In this document: one piece after another, positions 1 to 9,291 of the stretch
How positions within the stretch are numbered: position 1 is the first letter of the stretch
Layout: every line of letters starts with the position of its first letter
From: Chryseobacterium sp. KLBC 52
GTDB taxonomy: Bacteria > Bacteroidota > Bacteroidia > Flavobacteriales > Weeksellaceae
Reading direction: 5' to 3'
Length of the DNA: 64,000 bases
Assembly: GCF_003347605.1 (NCBI RefSeq)
Contig: NZ_QDFZ01000013.1
Coordinates: 96,893-160,892, forward strand
Position numbers and translations under genes: made by a program
The notes under the pieces: generated by a model
What the model was told of the DNA's origin: nothing
What the model saw: the letters and a program-made list of their open reading frames with translations, nothing else
Databases searched by the model: none

Positions 1-774
1 CCACTGATTAAGGATCAGATCATTCCTTATTTACAGCAAAGATTCAGTCTTCATTATATCCATACCAGAATTGTTTCTGTGGTGGGAATTCCTGAGAGCA
101 TTCTTGCAGACAAAATTGAAGACTGGGAGCTGGCACTTCCTGAAAATATAGCACTTTCTTATCTTCCGGTAGGAACGCGTGTAAAGCTTCGTCTGACGGC
201 TTCCGGTGAGAATGAAGAACAGTTGAAACAAAGGACAGAAGAAGAAATCCAGAAATTACTTCCTTTGGTAGAAGGTGATGTGATCGCAGTATCTGAAGAT
301 AAAATTGAAAATATTCTGGCAGAAATGCTCACCGAAAGGAATCTGACGATTTCTACGGCAGAGAGTTGTACAGGAGGCGAACTGGCCAAAATGATCACTT
401 CGGTTTCCGGAAGTTCAAAATATTTCCTTGGTGGAATGGTAGCCTATGCCACAGAGAAAAAGATTAAAATTTTAAATGTTTCCAAAGAAACCGTTAATGA
501 GTTCACTGTGGTGAGCGAACAGGTGGCGCAGGAAATGGCGAAAGGATGCCAGCAATTGTTTGAAACCCATATCTCCCTTTCTACAACAGGCGTTGCCGGA
601 CCGGGAAAAGGAGAAGATGGTAAAGATGTAGGAACGGTTTACTATACGATCAGGATCAATGATCAGGAAGTAACCTCCAAATTATACATGCCTCATCTGG
701 AAAGAGTAGACTTCATGGATTTTGTTTCCCAAAAAGTGATTCAGGATTTGGTAAGTCTTCTTGTAAACAGTTAA
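1..774 (+). CDS. cinA: CinA-family protein (C-terminal part; 5' end outside window)
   Basis: The open frame runs in from base 1, so only the C-terminal part is present (about 257 residues). The last ~160 residues are the CinA C-terminal (PncC, nicotinamide-nucleotide amidase) domain, seen as STAESCTGG near the domain start and TTGVAGPGKG further on; both are hallmarks of the family. The preceding region matches the end of the N-terminal molybdopterin-binding-like (COG1058) domain and its linker. In the family this is a pyridine-nucleotide recycling enzyme of the cytoplasm. An ATG at 79 exists, but homologous sequence continues upstream of it, so it is not the start. Confidence 0.93.
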   Translation, partial: PLIKDQIIPYLQQRFSLHYIHTRIVSVVGIPESILADKIEDWELALPENIALSYLPVGTRVKLRLTASGENEEQLKQRTEEEIQKLLPLVEGDVIAVSEDKIENILAEMLTERNLTISTAESCTGGELAKMITSVSGSSKYFLGGMVAYATEKKIKILNVSKETVNEFTVVSEQVAQEMAKGCQQLFETHISLSTTGVAGPGKGEDGKDVGTVYYTIRINDQEVTSKLYMPHLERVDFMDFVSQKVIQDLVSLLVNS

Positions 775-863
775 ATACGAGCCTGTTTTTTTAATTTTTT
801 TTTAATTAATTTTCATACAGTTTTTCACGCTTTTTGAAAGCCCTTCAATAAATTTCAAAAATC

Positions 864-3800
864 GTGGAAAATTCCAAACAGATTTTTCAGACCAGCAGTA
901 AAAAACGCTGGAAAAGTGTACAGTGGGGAAGCCGTGTTTTTATTTTTATAGGAATACTGCTTCTGCTTGCTTTAGGTCTGATGATGACTCTGGACAGAAG
1001 TCCTAAAATACCTTTTAAAGAAGATTATAAAGCGGTAATTACAGCCAATAAACCTTACCTTCAGGAGAATAAAATTTCAAAGGAATATAAAGGTTTCAGA
1101 AGCTTTATTTCTGAAAAAACAATTCATACCAATCTCGACAAAATCGAGAAAGCAAGAGCAGAAAGATATAAAAATCAGAACAGAAACTGGGCTCAGTTTC
1201 CGGGAGGAATCCGTTCTGCATTTTATGTTGCGTGGGATCCTCAGTCGCTGATGTCTCTGAAAAGAAATATCAGACATGTCAATCTTGTGTTCCCTGAATG
1301 GTTTTTTCTTGATCCCAAAACAGGTGATCTGAAAACCAATGTAGATCCGGAAGGATATAAAGTGATCAAAAGAACAGGGGTTGCAGCCATGCCCATGTTG
1401 AGTAATAACTCAGACAGAGAATTCCGTTCAGAAGGGCTGGTAAAAGTTCTGAACGATCCGCAGAAAAGAACCCATCTGATTCAAAAAATCACCCAACAAT
1501 GTCTAAAATATCATTTCAAAGGAATTAATATTGACTTTGAGGATATGAACCTCAATTCTGATGATAATCTGATTGCTTTTATGAAAGAACTTTCAGAGAC
1601 TTTCAAAAAGAATCAGTTGCTGGTGACTATGGATATCATGACGGATAATGATGATTACAATATCCCAAGACTGAATCCTTATGTAGATTACTTTGTACTG
1701 ATGGCGTATGATGAGTATTCCGCAGGAAGTGATGCCGGTCCGGTTTCTTCTCAGAAATGGATTGAAGAGCAGACGGGAAAAATCGTAAAACAAACTTCTC
1801 CGCAAAAAATCATTCTTGGATTAGGAGCGTATGGGTATGACTGGAGTTCCAATAAAGATGATAACACCTCCGTTACTTACATGCAGGCGATTACAAAAGC
1901 CAGTGCAAGTAAAGCGGTTATTGATTTTAATGATAATACCTTTAATCTAAATTATTCTTACACCGATTCTAAAAATTTAACCCACACTGTATTTTTCAAT
2001 GATGCGGCTTCTATTTTCAACACAATGCGTTTCTCTTCAGAATATCCTCTAGCCGGAACAGCGCTTTGGAGACTGGGAAGTGAAGACAGCAGAGTATGGA
2101 ATTTTTATGATAAAGATCTCACTTTCGCCGGACTTTCCAAAATGAATTTGAAATCGCTTGAAAATGTAAAAGGGCAGACCATGGTGGATTACATCGGAGA
2201 TGGAGAAGTACTGGATGTTCTGAATACCCCTCATGACGGAAAAATTGCACTTGAAATCGATCCGAAAGAGAAAATTATCACAGACGAAAATTATATCACT
2301 TACCCAAGTTCTTACGAAGTGAAAAAATACGGAAGTGCTCCTCAGAAAGAGCTCGTTCTTACCTTTGATGATGGTCCGGATGAAACGTATACACCACAGG
2401 TATTGGATATTCTGTCCAAATACCACGTTCCGGCAGCCTTCTTTCTGGTAGGATTAAATGCAGAAAAAAACCTTCCGCTTGTAAAGAGAATTTATCGGGA
2501 AGGACATGAAATAGGAAATCACACTTTTACCCATGAGAATGTGGCAAAAGTAAGCCCGGAAAGAGCTTTGCTGGAAATGAAACTGACAAGACTGCTGATC
2601 GAATGTATCACAGGTCACAGTACCATTCTGTTCAGAGCACCATACAACGCAGACTCTGAACCTACCACTTCAGAAGAGATTATTCCGGTAGCGTTGGCAA
2701 GACAACAAAACTATCTTGATATAGGGGAAAATATAGACCCGGAAGACTGGCAGCCGGGAATAAAAGCAGATGAGATTGTAAAACGTGTAATGGCCGGAAT
2801 CAAACAGCAGAGAGGGAATATCATTCTTCTTCATGATGCAGGCGGAGATACCAGAGAGGAAACAGTAAAAGCTTTAAAAATTCTGATCCCGACGCTTCAG
2901 AAACAAGGCTATCATTTTACCAATCTGACCAATATTCTGCACAAAAGCAGAAGCGAACTAATGCCTGAAGTTCCTAAAACGAGATCGTATTACATCATGC
3001 AGCTGAACCTTGTGTTGGCAACGGTTATCTATGGAATAAGCCACTTCCTGGTTGCTTTATTTACCATTTTCATTGTGTTAGGATTGATCAGATTATCGCT
3101 GATGGCATACTGGGCATTTAAAGAAAGAAAAAAAGAGAAAAAACTGGGCGGATTTCCTGTTCTGGAATCTTATCCGAAAGTTTCCATCATTGTTCCTGCT
3201 TATAATGAAGAAGTGAATATTGTGTCTTCCCTGCAGAACTTATTGAAGCAGACTTATCCTAATTTTAATATCATTATGGTAGATGACGGTAGCAAAGATT
3301 CTACTTATGAAAAAGCATTGGAAGCATTCCCCAATCATCCGAAACTGAAAATTTTCACCAAAGAAAACGGTGGAAAAGCCACAGCTCTGAACTTTGGGAT
3401 ATCACAGACTGATGCAGAATATGTAGTGTGTATTGATGCCGATACCAAATTACAGCAGGATGCCGTGAAATATCTTATTGCAAGATTTTTAAATTCAAGT
3501 GCGGAAGAAAAAATAGCCGCGGTAGCAGGAAATGTAAAAGTAGGAAACAGAGTCAACTGGCTTACCAGATGGCAGGCTATAGAATATACAACAAGTCAGA
3601 ATTTTGACAGGCTGGCATATGCTCATATCAATGCGATTACGGTTATTCCGGGAGCTATCGGAGCATTTAGAAGATCCGTGATCATTGAAACAGGAGGTTA
3701 TTCATCCGATACGCTGGCAGAAGATTGTGATATTACGGTGAAAATATTAAAAGCCGGATATACTGTTGCGAACGAAAACAGAGCAATAGCAGTAACAGAA

Positions 3801-4262
3801 GCTCCCGAAACCACAAAACAGTTTTTAAAACAACGTTTCCGCTGGACCTACGGAATCATGCAGATGTTCTGGAAACAGAGACAGACTTTCCTTAACCCCA
3901 AATATAAAGGATTGGGACTTTGGGCAATGCCGAATATTTTATTATTCCAATACATCATCCCATTTTTCTCGCCATTGGCAGATGTGATTATGTTCTTTGG
4001 AATCTTGTCCGGAAACGGAGACAAAATATTCACCTATTATCTGATCTTCCTTTTGGTGGATGCTTCATTAGCATTAGTAGCATTTATCATACAGCGGGAA
4101 AAACTGATCAATCTCCTGTATATTATTCCGCAGAGATTCGGGTACAGATGGCTTATGTATATTGTATTATTTAAAAGTTTAAGAAAAGCACTGAAAGGCG
4201 AAATGCAGTCCTGGGGATTCCTGAAAAGAACCGGGAATGTAAAAGAGATAGCAACTTCTTAA
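864..4262 (+). CDS. Trifunctional membrane glycan enzyme: GH18 + NodB deacetylase + GT2 glycosyltransferase
   Basis: This 1132-residue protein has, in order, a TM segment (~20-45), a GH18-like barrel (~110-430; GINIDFED with acid E226), a NodB polysaccharide deacetylase (~490-690; TFDDGPD with D502/D503, HTFTH with H553 and H557, RAPY, LLHDAGGD), a TM segment (~715-740), a family 2 glycosyltransferase (~760-1000; VPAYNEE, DDGS at 807, DAD at 858, EDCD at ~953, QRFRW at ~990) and C-terminal TM helices. The set resembles PgaC synthase plus PgaB deacetylase/hydrolase in one chain, so synthesis, deacetylation and trimming of a beta-linked GlcNAc-type exopolysaccharide is inferred. The only plausible start is GTG at 864; no ATG lies upstream in frame. 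It stands alone between cinA and an M13 peptidase gene. Confidence 0.88.
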   Translation: MENSKQIFQTSSKKRWKSVQWGSRVFIFIGILLLLALGLMMTLDRSPKIPFKEDYKAVITANKPYLQENKISKEYKGFRSFISEKTIHTNLDKIEKARAERYKNQNRNWAQFPGGIRSAFYVAWDPQSLMSLKRNIRHVNLVFPEWFFLDPKTGDLKTNVDPEGYKVIKRTGVAAMPMLSNNSDREFRSEGLVKVLNDPQKRTHLIQKITQQCLKYHFKGINIDFEDMNLNSDDNLIAFMKELSETFKKNQLLVTMDIMTDNDDYNIPRLNPYVDYFVLMAYDEYSAGSDAGPVSSQKWIEEQTGKIVKQTSPQKIILGLGAYGYDWSSNKDDNTSVTYMQAITKASASKAVIDFNDNTFNLNYSYTDSKNLTHTVFFNDAASIFNTMRFSSEYPLAGTALWRLGSEDSRVWNFYDKDLTFAGLSKMNLKSLENVKGQTMVDYIGDGEVLDVLNTPHDGKIALEIDPKEKIITDENYITYPSSYEVKKYGSAPQKELVLTFDDGPDETYTPQVLDILSKYHVPAAFFLVGLNAEKNLPLVKRIYREGHEIGNHTFTHENVAKVSPERALLEMKLTRLLIECITGHSTILFRAPYNADSEPTTSEEIIPVALARQQNYLDIGENIDPEDWQPGIKADEIVKRVMAGIKQQRGNIILLHDAGGDTREETVKALKILIPTLQKQGYHFTNLTNILHKSRSELMPEVPKTRSYYIMQLNLVLATVIYGISHFLVALFTIFIVLGLIRLSLMAYWAFKERKKEKKLGGFPVLESYPKVSIIVPAYNEEVNIVSSLQNLLKQTYPNFNIIMVDDGSKDSTYEKALEAFPNHPKLKIFTKENGGKATALNFGISQTDAEYVVCIDADTKLQQDAVKYLIARFLNSSAEEKIAAVAGNVKVGNRVNWLTRWQAIEYTTSQNFDRLAYAHINAITVIPGAIGAFRRSVIIETGGYSSDTLAEDCDITVKILKAGYTVANENRAIAVTEAPETTKQFLKQRFRWTYGIMQMFWKQRQTFLNPKYKGLGLWAMPNILLFQYIIPFFSPLADVIMFFGILSGNGDKIFTYYLIFLLVDASLALVAFIIQREKLINLLYIIPQRFGYRWLMYIVLFKSLRKALKGEMQSWGFLKRTGNVKEIATS

Positions 4263-4270
4263 TGAGGTTT

Positions 4271-4439
4271 GGAGGCTGGAAGAGTGAGGCTGGAGGTTGT
4301 TTTCTCAGTTATCATTTTTTACGATTCTTATAATTTCCAGCTTCTGCCTCCTATTGTCTGATTTTTCCAGTAAAGTTTGGACTAAAAAAATGTGATCATG
4401 TAGCTGGAGGTTGTTTTATGACTTCCATAACCTTCAGCT
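4271..4439. repeat. Degenerate hairpin repeats after the GH18/GT2 gene
   Basis: The 290-bp gap 4263-4553 holds two copies of GCTGGAGGTTGTTTT (4289-4303 and 4403-4417), each followed by a complementary CCAGCTTC/CCTTCAGC segment. The second forms a hairpin with 11-bp arms (4402-4412 and 4429-4439, one mismatch). The first arm pair (about 4271-4282 with 4335-4352) is looser. This resembles a REP-like extragenic palindrome; a termination role is possible but there is no clean U-tract. Confidence 0.45.
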
Positions 4440-4494
4440 TCCTGCTCCCAATTTCCCACTTAGGATACTTTCATGATATTTATTTAAATTTGTT

Positions 4495-4502
4495 TTCATA
4501 TT
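4495..4502 (+). promoter_or_regulatory. Bacteroidota -7 box for the first M13 peptidase gene
   Basis: TAAATTTG fits the TAnnTTTG consensus about 50 bases before the ATG at 4554. I see no convincing -33 TTG at the usual distance, so this is a moderate call. Confidence 0.4.
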
Positions 4503-4553
4503 CAAGTAACAAATCCGAAATAAATCATACATATTCTAAAAATTGTTATCATA

Positions 4554-6611
4554 ATGAAAAAAATAACGCTTTCTTTGTTTTTAATAGCAGGGATCTGCAC
4601 TCAGACTACGATGAGCGCACAAGCAAAAACTGCTAAAGTAGCAGTGAATAACACAGATAAAGGCTTAGACCTTAGCTTGATGGACACTTCAGTACGTCCT
4701 CAGGATGATTTTTACAACTATGTAAGTGGAACCTGGATGAAAACTGCCAAAATTCCATCTGACAAACCAACTTGGGGAAGCTTCAACAAACTGGCTGAGG
4801 ATACGGATAACAATTCCATGACCATCCTGAATTCTCTTCTTAAAGATAAATTTGCTGACGGAAGCGAAGGGAAAAAAATTCAGGATCTGTATGCTACTTA
4901 TATGAACATGCAGAAGAGAAATGCTGATGGAATTAAACCAATCCAGGAAAACCTGAACAAGATTGACGCTATTAAAAATATGGCTGATCTTCAGAATTAC
5001 CTTACTTCTGTAACGAAAGAAGGTGAAAATGTTTTCTACGGATGGGGAGTAGATGCAGATCTTAAAGATTCTAAAATGAATGCAGTTTACCTGGGTAATG
5101 CTTCTCTAGGTTTAGGAAGAGATTACTATCAGAAAGTAAACGAAAAAAATACCGAAGCTATTGCTGAGTATCAGAAATATGTAGCTTCTATGCTAAAAGA
5201 ATTAGGATACAAAAATGCTGATGAAGCAGCAAAAGGTATCGTTAATTATGAAAAAAGCATCGCGCAAACTTACCTGACCAACGAGCAGAGCCGTGATAAT
5301 ACGCTTCAGTACAATCCTAAGACGATGGCTGAACTTTCTGCTTTGGTAAAAAATGTTGACCTTCCGGGTTACCTTAAAAAAGTAGGCGTAAATTCTGACA
5401 AAGTAATTATCAGCGAATTAGGATTCTATAAGAACTTCGATAAATTGGTAAATGCTCAGAATCTTCCTGTAATCAAGGATTATCTGAAATTCCACATGAT
5501 CCATGGAAGTGCTTCTTACTTAAGCGAAAACTTAGGAAACATGAAATTTGCTTTCTATGGTAAATACCTTAGAGGACAACAGGAACAAAGAGCTCTTAAC
5601 AAAAGAGGATTTGAATTGATCAACGGTACTTTGGGAGAAGCTTTCGGAAAATTATATGTTGAGAAATATTTCCCTGCTGAAGCAAAAGCTCAGATGGTAG
5701 AATTGATCGACTATTTAAAGAAAAGTTTCGCTGTTCACATCAACAACTTATCTTGGATGTCTTCAACCACGAAGGAAAAAGCAATGCAGAAGCTGAACAA
5801 GTTTACTGTAAAAGTGGCTTATCCGGACAAGTGGAAAGACTATTCAAAATTAAATATCGTTTCGGAAGCTAAAGGAGGAAACCTATATCAGAACCTTCAG
5901 AATATTACCGAATGGCAATATAACAAAGACTTAGCTAAAATTGGCAAGCCGGTAGATAAAACAGAATGGGGAATGACTCCACAAACTGTAAATGCATATT
6001 ACAACCCGGTAAACAACGAGATTGTATTCCCTGCAGCGATCCTTCAGCCGCCATTCTTTAACCCTAAAGCTGATGCTGCTGTAAACTTCGGAGGTATCGG
6101 TGCGGTTATCGGCCACGAAATGAGCCACGGATTTGATGATTCAGGAGCACAGTTCGATGCGGACGGTAACTTAGTAGACTGGTGGACTCCGGAAGATAAA
6201 GCAAACTTTGAAAAAGCAACCAAAGCTCTTGCTTCTCAGTATGACAAATACGAGCCTGTAAAAGGAACTTTTGTAAACGGTACTTTCACAAACGGTGAGA
6301 ATATCGCTGACTTAGGTGGAGTAAATATCGCTTATGACGCTCTTCAGATGTACTTAAAAGACAAAGGAAACCCAGGAAAAATCAGCGGATTCACTCAGGA
6401 TCAGAGATTCTTCTTAAGCTGGGCAACCGTTTGGAGAACATTATCAAGTGAGAAATATATGGTAAATCAGGTAAAAACTGATCCACACTCACCAGGATAT
6501 TTCAGAAGTTTTGGTCCACTTATCAACGTTGACGCTTTCTACAAAGCATTCGATGTGAAACAAGGAGACAAACTTTACAAAGCTCCGGAAGACAGAATCA
6601 AAATCTGGTAA
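4554..6611 (+). CDS. M13 (neprilysin/PepO-type) zinc metallopeptidase, secreted
   Basis: This 685-residue protein has a cleavable Sec signal ending near SAQA (residue ~24). It has the M13 N-terminal helical domain and a catalytic domain with GHEMSH (H521, E522, H525) and ENIADLGG, where E582 is the third zinc ligand and D586 stabilises the active site. Length and motifs are normal for PepO-like endopeptidases, which cleave small peptides outside the cytoplasm. The start ATG is followed by a textbook lysine-rich signal. A close paralogue lies directly downstream (7169-9265), separated by a microsatellite-bearing gap, so the pair arose by tandem duplication. Confidence 0.95.
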   Translation: MKKITLSLFLIAGICTQTTMSAQAKTAKVAVNNTDKGLDLSLMDTSVRPQDDFYNYVSGTWMKTAKIPSDKPTWGSFNKLAEDTDNNSMTILNSLLKDKFADGSEGKKIQDLYATYMNMQKRNADGIKPIQENLNKIDAIKNMADLQNYLTSVTKEGENVFYGWGVDADLKDSKMNAVYLGNASLGLGRDYYQKVNEKNTEAIAEYQKYVASMLKELGYKNADEAAKGIVNYEKSIAQTYLTNEQSRDNTLQYNPKTMAELSALVKNVDLPGYLKKVGVNSDKVIISELGFYKNFDKLVNAQNLPVIKDYLKFHMIHGSASYLSENLGNMKFAFYGKYLRGQQEQRALNKRGFELINGTLGEAFGKLYVEKYFPAEAKAQMVELIDYLKKSFAVHINNLSWMSSTTKEKAMQKLNKFTVKVAYPDKWKDYSKLNIVSEAKGGNLYQNLQNITEWQYNKDLAKIGKPVDKTEWGMTPQTVNAYYNPVNNEIVFPAAILQPPFFNPKADAAVNFGGIGAVIGHEMSHGFDDSGAQFDADGNLVDWWTPEDKANFEKATKALASQYDKYEPVKGTFVNGTFTNGENIADLGGVNIAYDALQMYLKDKGNPGKISGFTQDQRFFLSWATVWRTLSSEKYMVNQVKTDPHSPGYFRSFGPLINVDAFYKAFDVKQGDKLYKAPEDRIKIW

Positions 6612-6700
6612 CAATAACAACCGCTCAGCAATGGGCGGTTTTATTTTTTTTAGGTAGCAGGTGATGGATGATAGGTTGCAGGGAATGGGTTTTAGGGAAA

Positions 6701-6909
6701 ATAAGTGATAAGTAATAAGTAATAAGTAATAAGTAATAAGTAATAAGTAATAAGTAATAAGTAATAAGTAATAAGTAATAAGTAATAAGTAATAAGTAAT
6801 AAGTAATAAGTAATAAGTAATAAGTAATAAGTAATAAGTAATAAGTAATAAGTAATAAGTAATAAGTAATAAGTAATAAGTAATAAGTAATAAGTAATAA
6901 GTAATAAGT
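6701..6909. repeat. Perfect 7-bp microsatellite (ATAAGTA)n, 28 full copies
   Basis: From 6708 to 6909 the unit ATAAGTA is repeated 28 times plus 6 bases without a mismatch; one variant copy (ATAAGTG) precedes it at 6701. The minus strand lacks stops because the 7-bp unit reads as a 7-residue hydrophobic repeat in every frame, which creates long spurious ORFs. It lies 90 bp after the stop of the first M13 gene. Such a tract is expected to vary in copy number. Confidence 0.97.
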
Positions 6910-6957
6910 TCTTTGATAAGCAATCGAGGGACAATTTTTACAATAACGGCTTCCATC

Positions 6958-7012
6958 ATTCCCCTCCCCCGGAGGGGTGGCAAAAATTCAAAGAATTTTT
7001 GACGGGGTGGTT
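6958..7012. repeat. Dispersed 55-bp hairpin repeat, copy 1 (family A)
   Basis: This segment contains two palindromes, CCCCTCC..GGAGGGG and AAAAATTCaaaGAATTTTT, and ends GACGGGGTGGTT. A second copy at 44733-44787 differs at only two of 55 positions. It is extragenic, short and hairpin-forming, so it behaves like a REP/MITE-type element of flavobacteria. Confidence 0.85.
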
Positions 7013-7029
7013 CTATACGTAATAACTTC

Positions 7030-7071
7030 AAACATTAAACATTAAACATTAAACATTAAACATTAAACATT
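7030..7071. repeat. 7-bp tandem repeat (AAACATT)x6
   Basis: Six perfect copies of AAACATT lie about 100 bp upstream of the second M13 gene. It shares the 7-bp period, but not the sequence, of the array at 6701-6909. Confidence 0.95.
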
Positions 7072-7128
7072 GAATTTTCACTTTTCACCATATATCAATT
7101 ATCATTCACTACATATCATTAAAGTTTG

Positions 7129-7136
7129 TATATTTG
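7129..7136 (+). promoter_or_regulatory. -7 box for the second M13 peptidase gene
   Basis: TATATTTG matches TAnnTTTG 32 bases before the ATG at 7169, so the second peptidase probably has its own promoter. No clear -33 TTG at standard spacing. Confidence 0.45.
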
Positions 7137-7168
7137 ATAAGTTTGTGTAAAATCAAAAATTATCTTTA

Positions 7169-9265
7169 ATGAAAAAGCTAAATATTGGAATACTTGCTCT
7201 TTCGGGTATTGTATTTCTTAATTCGTGTGGTGCTGCTAAGAATGCAGGGACAGACAATAAAACTGAAGCTACAGCAAAAGTGGCTGAACCGGTAAAAGAA
7301 GAAGCAAAAGAAGAGGGAATCAATTTATCGTATATGGATACCAGTGTCCGTCCACAAGATGACTTTTTTAGCTATGTGAATGGAAACTGGGTGAAAACGA
7401 CTCAGATTCCTTCCGATAAAGCAAACTGGGGATCTTTCAATGCGTTGAGAGAAAATGTGGATGATGCTTCATTAGATATCTTAAACAAAATTCTTACAGA
7501 ATCATATCCTGCAGGATCAGAAGGACAGAAAATCCAGAATCTGTATGCCTCTTTTATGGATACCAATAAGAGAAATGCAGAAGGTCTCGCTCCTATCAAA
7601 GCTGATCTTGCCAAAGTAGATGCTATTAAAAGTCTGGGCGATCTTCAGAAATACCTTTTGGAAGCTACAAGGTTAGGTGACAACTCTTTCTACGGATGGA
7701 GAGTAGGTGCTGATATGAAGAATTCAAAGATGAACGCGGTGTATCTTGGCGGTCCGGATTTAGGATTAGGAAGAGATTACTATCAGAAAGTAAACGATGC
7801 CAATACTAAAACCCTGGCGGAATATCAGACTTATGTTGGAAAGTTATTCGGAGTTTTAGGATATAAAAATACGACTCAGGCTGCACAGAATGTGGTAGAT
7901 TTTGAAAAACAGCTGGCCAATTATTTATTGACTTTAGAGCAGAACAGAGATGCCAATTTAAGATATAATCCTAAAAACGTATCAGAATTATCAGGGCTTG
8001 TGAAAAATGTTGACCTTGCCAAATATCTGAAAGATGCAGGAGTAAATACAGACCGAGTGATCATCGGCGAACTGAAATACTACCAGAACATGGATCAGTT
8101 CATTACCCAGAAAAACCTTCCTTTACTGAAAGATTATCTGAAATACCATATCATCAACGGAAATGCAAGCAACCTGGATGACAATTTAGAGCAGATCAGG
8201 TTCGATTTCTATGCTAAATATTTACAGGGACAAAAAGAACAGCGTCCGATGAACAAAAGAGGGCTTACCCTTGTCAATGGTGTTCTGGGAGAAGCTTTCG
8301 GAAAACTGTATGTTGACAAATACTTCACTCCTGAAGCTAAGAAGCAGATGGAAACGTATATTGATTATCTTTTAAAATCATTCAAAACACACATTGCAAA
8401 CATAGACTGGATGTCTCCTGAAACCAAAGTAAAAGCTCAGGAAAAACTATCCAAGTTTACCGTGAAAATTGCTTATCCGGATAAATGGAAAGATTATACT
8501 CAGTTGAAAGTAGAATCACCAAAAGAAGGTGCTACATTATATTCTAATCTTCAGAATGTTGCAGCATGGCAGTATCAGAGAAGTTTAGATAAAGTAGGAA
8601 AACCTGTTGACAAAACAGAATGGGGAATGTCTCCACAAACGGTAAATGCTTACTACAGTGGATCAAACAACGAAATTGTATTCCCTGCAGCGATTCTTCA
8701 ACCGCCTTTCTATAACCCTAAAGCTGACGCAGCAGTAAACTTTGGCGGTATTGGTGCCGTTATCGGTCACGAGATTTCTCACGGATTTGACGACAGCGGT
8801 TCACGTTTCGATGGAGATGGTAACCTTAACAACTGGTGGACGGATGCAGACCGTAAAAACTTTGATGCAAAAGTAGGACAGTTAGCCGCTCAGTACAGCG
8901 CTTACGAACCTGTAAAAGGAAGCTTTGTGAACGGGAAATTTACAAGCGGTGAAAACATAGGAGACCTAGGTGGAGTAGCAGTGGCTTACGATGCGCTTCA
9001 GATGTATTTAAAAGACAAAGGAAACCCAGGAAAGATCAGCGGATTCACTCAGGATCAGAGATTCTTCATGAGCTGGGCTACGGTCTGGAGAACTAAAGCT
9101 ACCGATCAGTATATGATCAACCAGGTGAAAACAGATCCACACTCTCCGGGAATGTTCAGGGCTTTTGGACCATTGGTTAATCAGGACTCATTCATCAAAG
9201 CATTTGATATCAAACCGGGAGACAAATTATATAAAGCTCCTCAGGACAGAATAAAAATCTGGTAA
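7169..9265 (+). CDS. M13 (PepO-type) zinc metallopeptidase, lipoprotein
   Basis: This 698-residue paralogue of the preceding gene has a lipoprotein signal (lipobox LNSC, Cys20) in place of a cleavable signal, and then a Lys/Glu/Ala-rich linker, so it should be anchored to a membrane. Catalytic residues are H534-E535-x2-H538 (GHEISH) and E595 in ENIGDLGG. Long identical blocks with the upstream protein (for example DKGNPGKISGFTQDQRFF and the C-terminal DRIKIW) support a recent duplication followed by a change of localisation signal. The gene has its own -7 box and ends in a shared bidirectional terminator. Confidence 0.95.
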   Translation: MKKLNIGILALSGIVFLNSCGAAKNAGTDNKTEATAKVAEPVKEEAKEEGINLSYMDTSVRPQDDFFSYVNGNWVKTTQIPSDKANWGSFNALRENVDDASLDILNKILTESYPAGSEGQKIQNLYASFMDTNKRNAEGLAPIKADLAKVDAIKSLGDLQKYLLEATRLGDNSFYGWRVGADMKNSKMNAVYLGGPDLGLGRDYYQKVNDANTKTLAEYQTYVGKLFGVLGYKNTTQAAQNVVDFEKQLANYLLTLEQNRDANLRYNPKNVSELSGLVKNVDLAKYLKDAGVNTDRVIIGELKYYQNMDQFITQKNLPLLKDYLKYHIINGNASNLDDNLEQIRFDFYAKYLQGQKEQRPMNKRGLTLVNGVLGEAFGKLYVDKYFTPEAKKQMETYIDYLLKSFKTHIANIDWMSPETKVKAQEKLSKFTVKIAYPDKWKDYTQLKVESPKEGATLYSNLQNVAAWQYQRSLDKVGKPVDKTEWGMSPQTVNAYYSGSNNEIVFPAAILQPPFYNPKADAAVNFGGIGAVIGHEISHGFDDSGSRFDGDGNLNNWWTDADRKNFDAKVGQLAAQYSAYEPVKGSFVNGKFTSGENIGDLGGVAVAYDALQMYLKDKGNPGKISGFTQDQRFFMSWATVWRTKATDQYMINQVKTDPHSPGMFRAFGPLVNQDSFIKAFDIKPGDKLYKAPQDRIKIW

Positions 9266-9291
9266 TTTTACCTTAAATTGTTAGAAAAGAA

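Noticed and set aside
2049..2426. 125-codon minus-strand ORF inside the GH18/GT2 gene
   Set aside because: Shadow of a well-supported gene; composition is not protein-like.
6701..6909. Regular repeats that might suggest a CRISPR array
   Set aside because: The unit is 7 bp with no spacers; it is a microsatellite.
6489..7031. Long minus-strand ORFs (up to 180 codons) with LLITYYL repeats
   Set aside because: They arise because the 7-bp microsatellite has no stop codons on the minus strand; one also overlaps the M13 gene. Not a protein.
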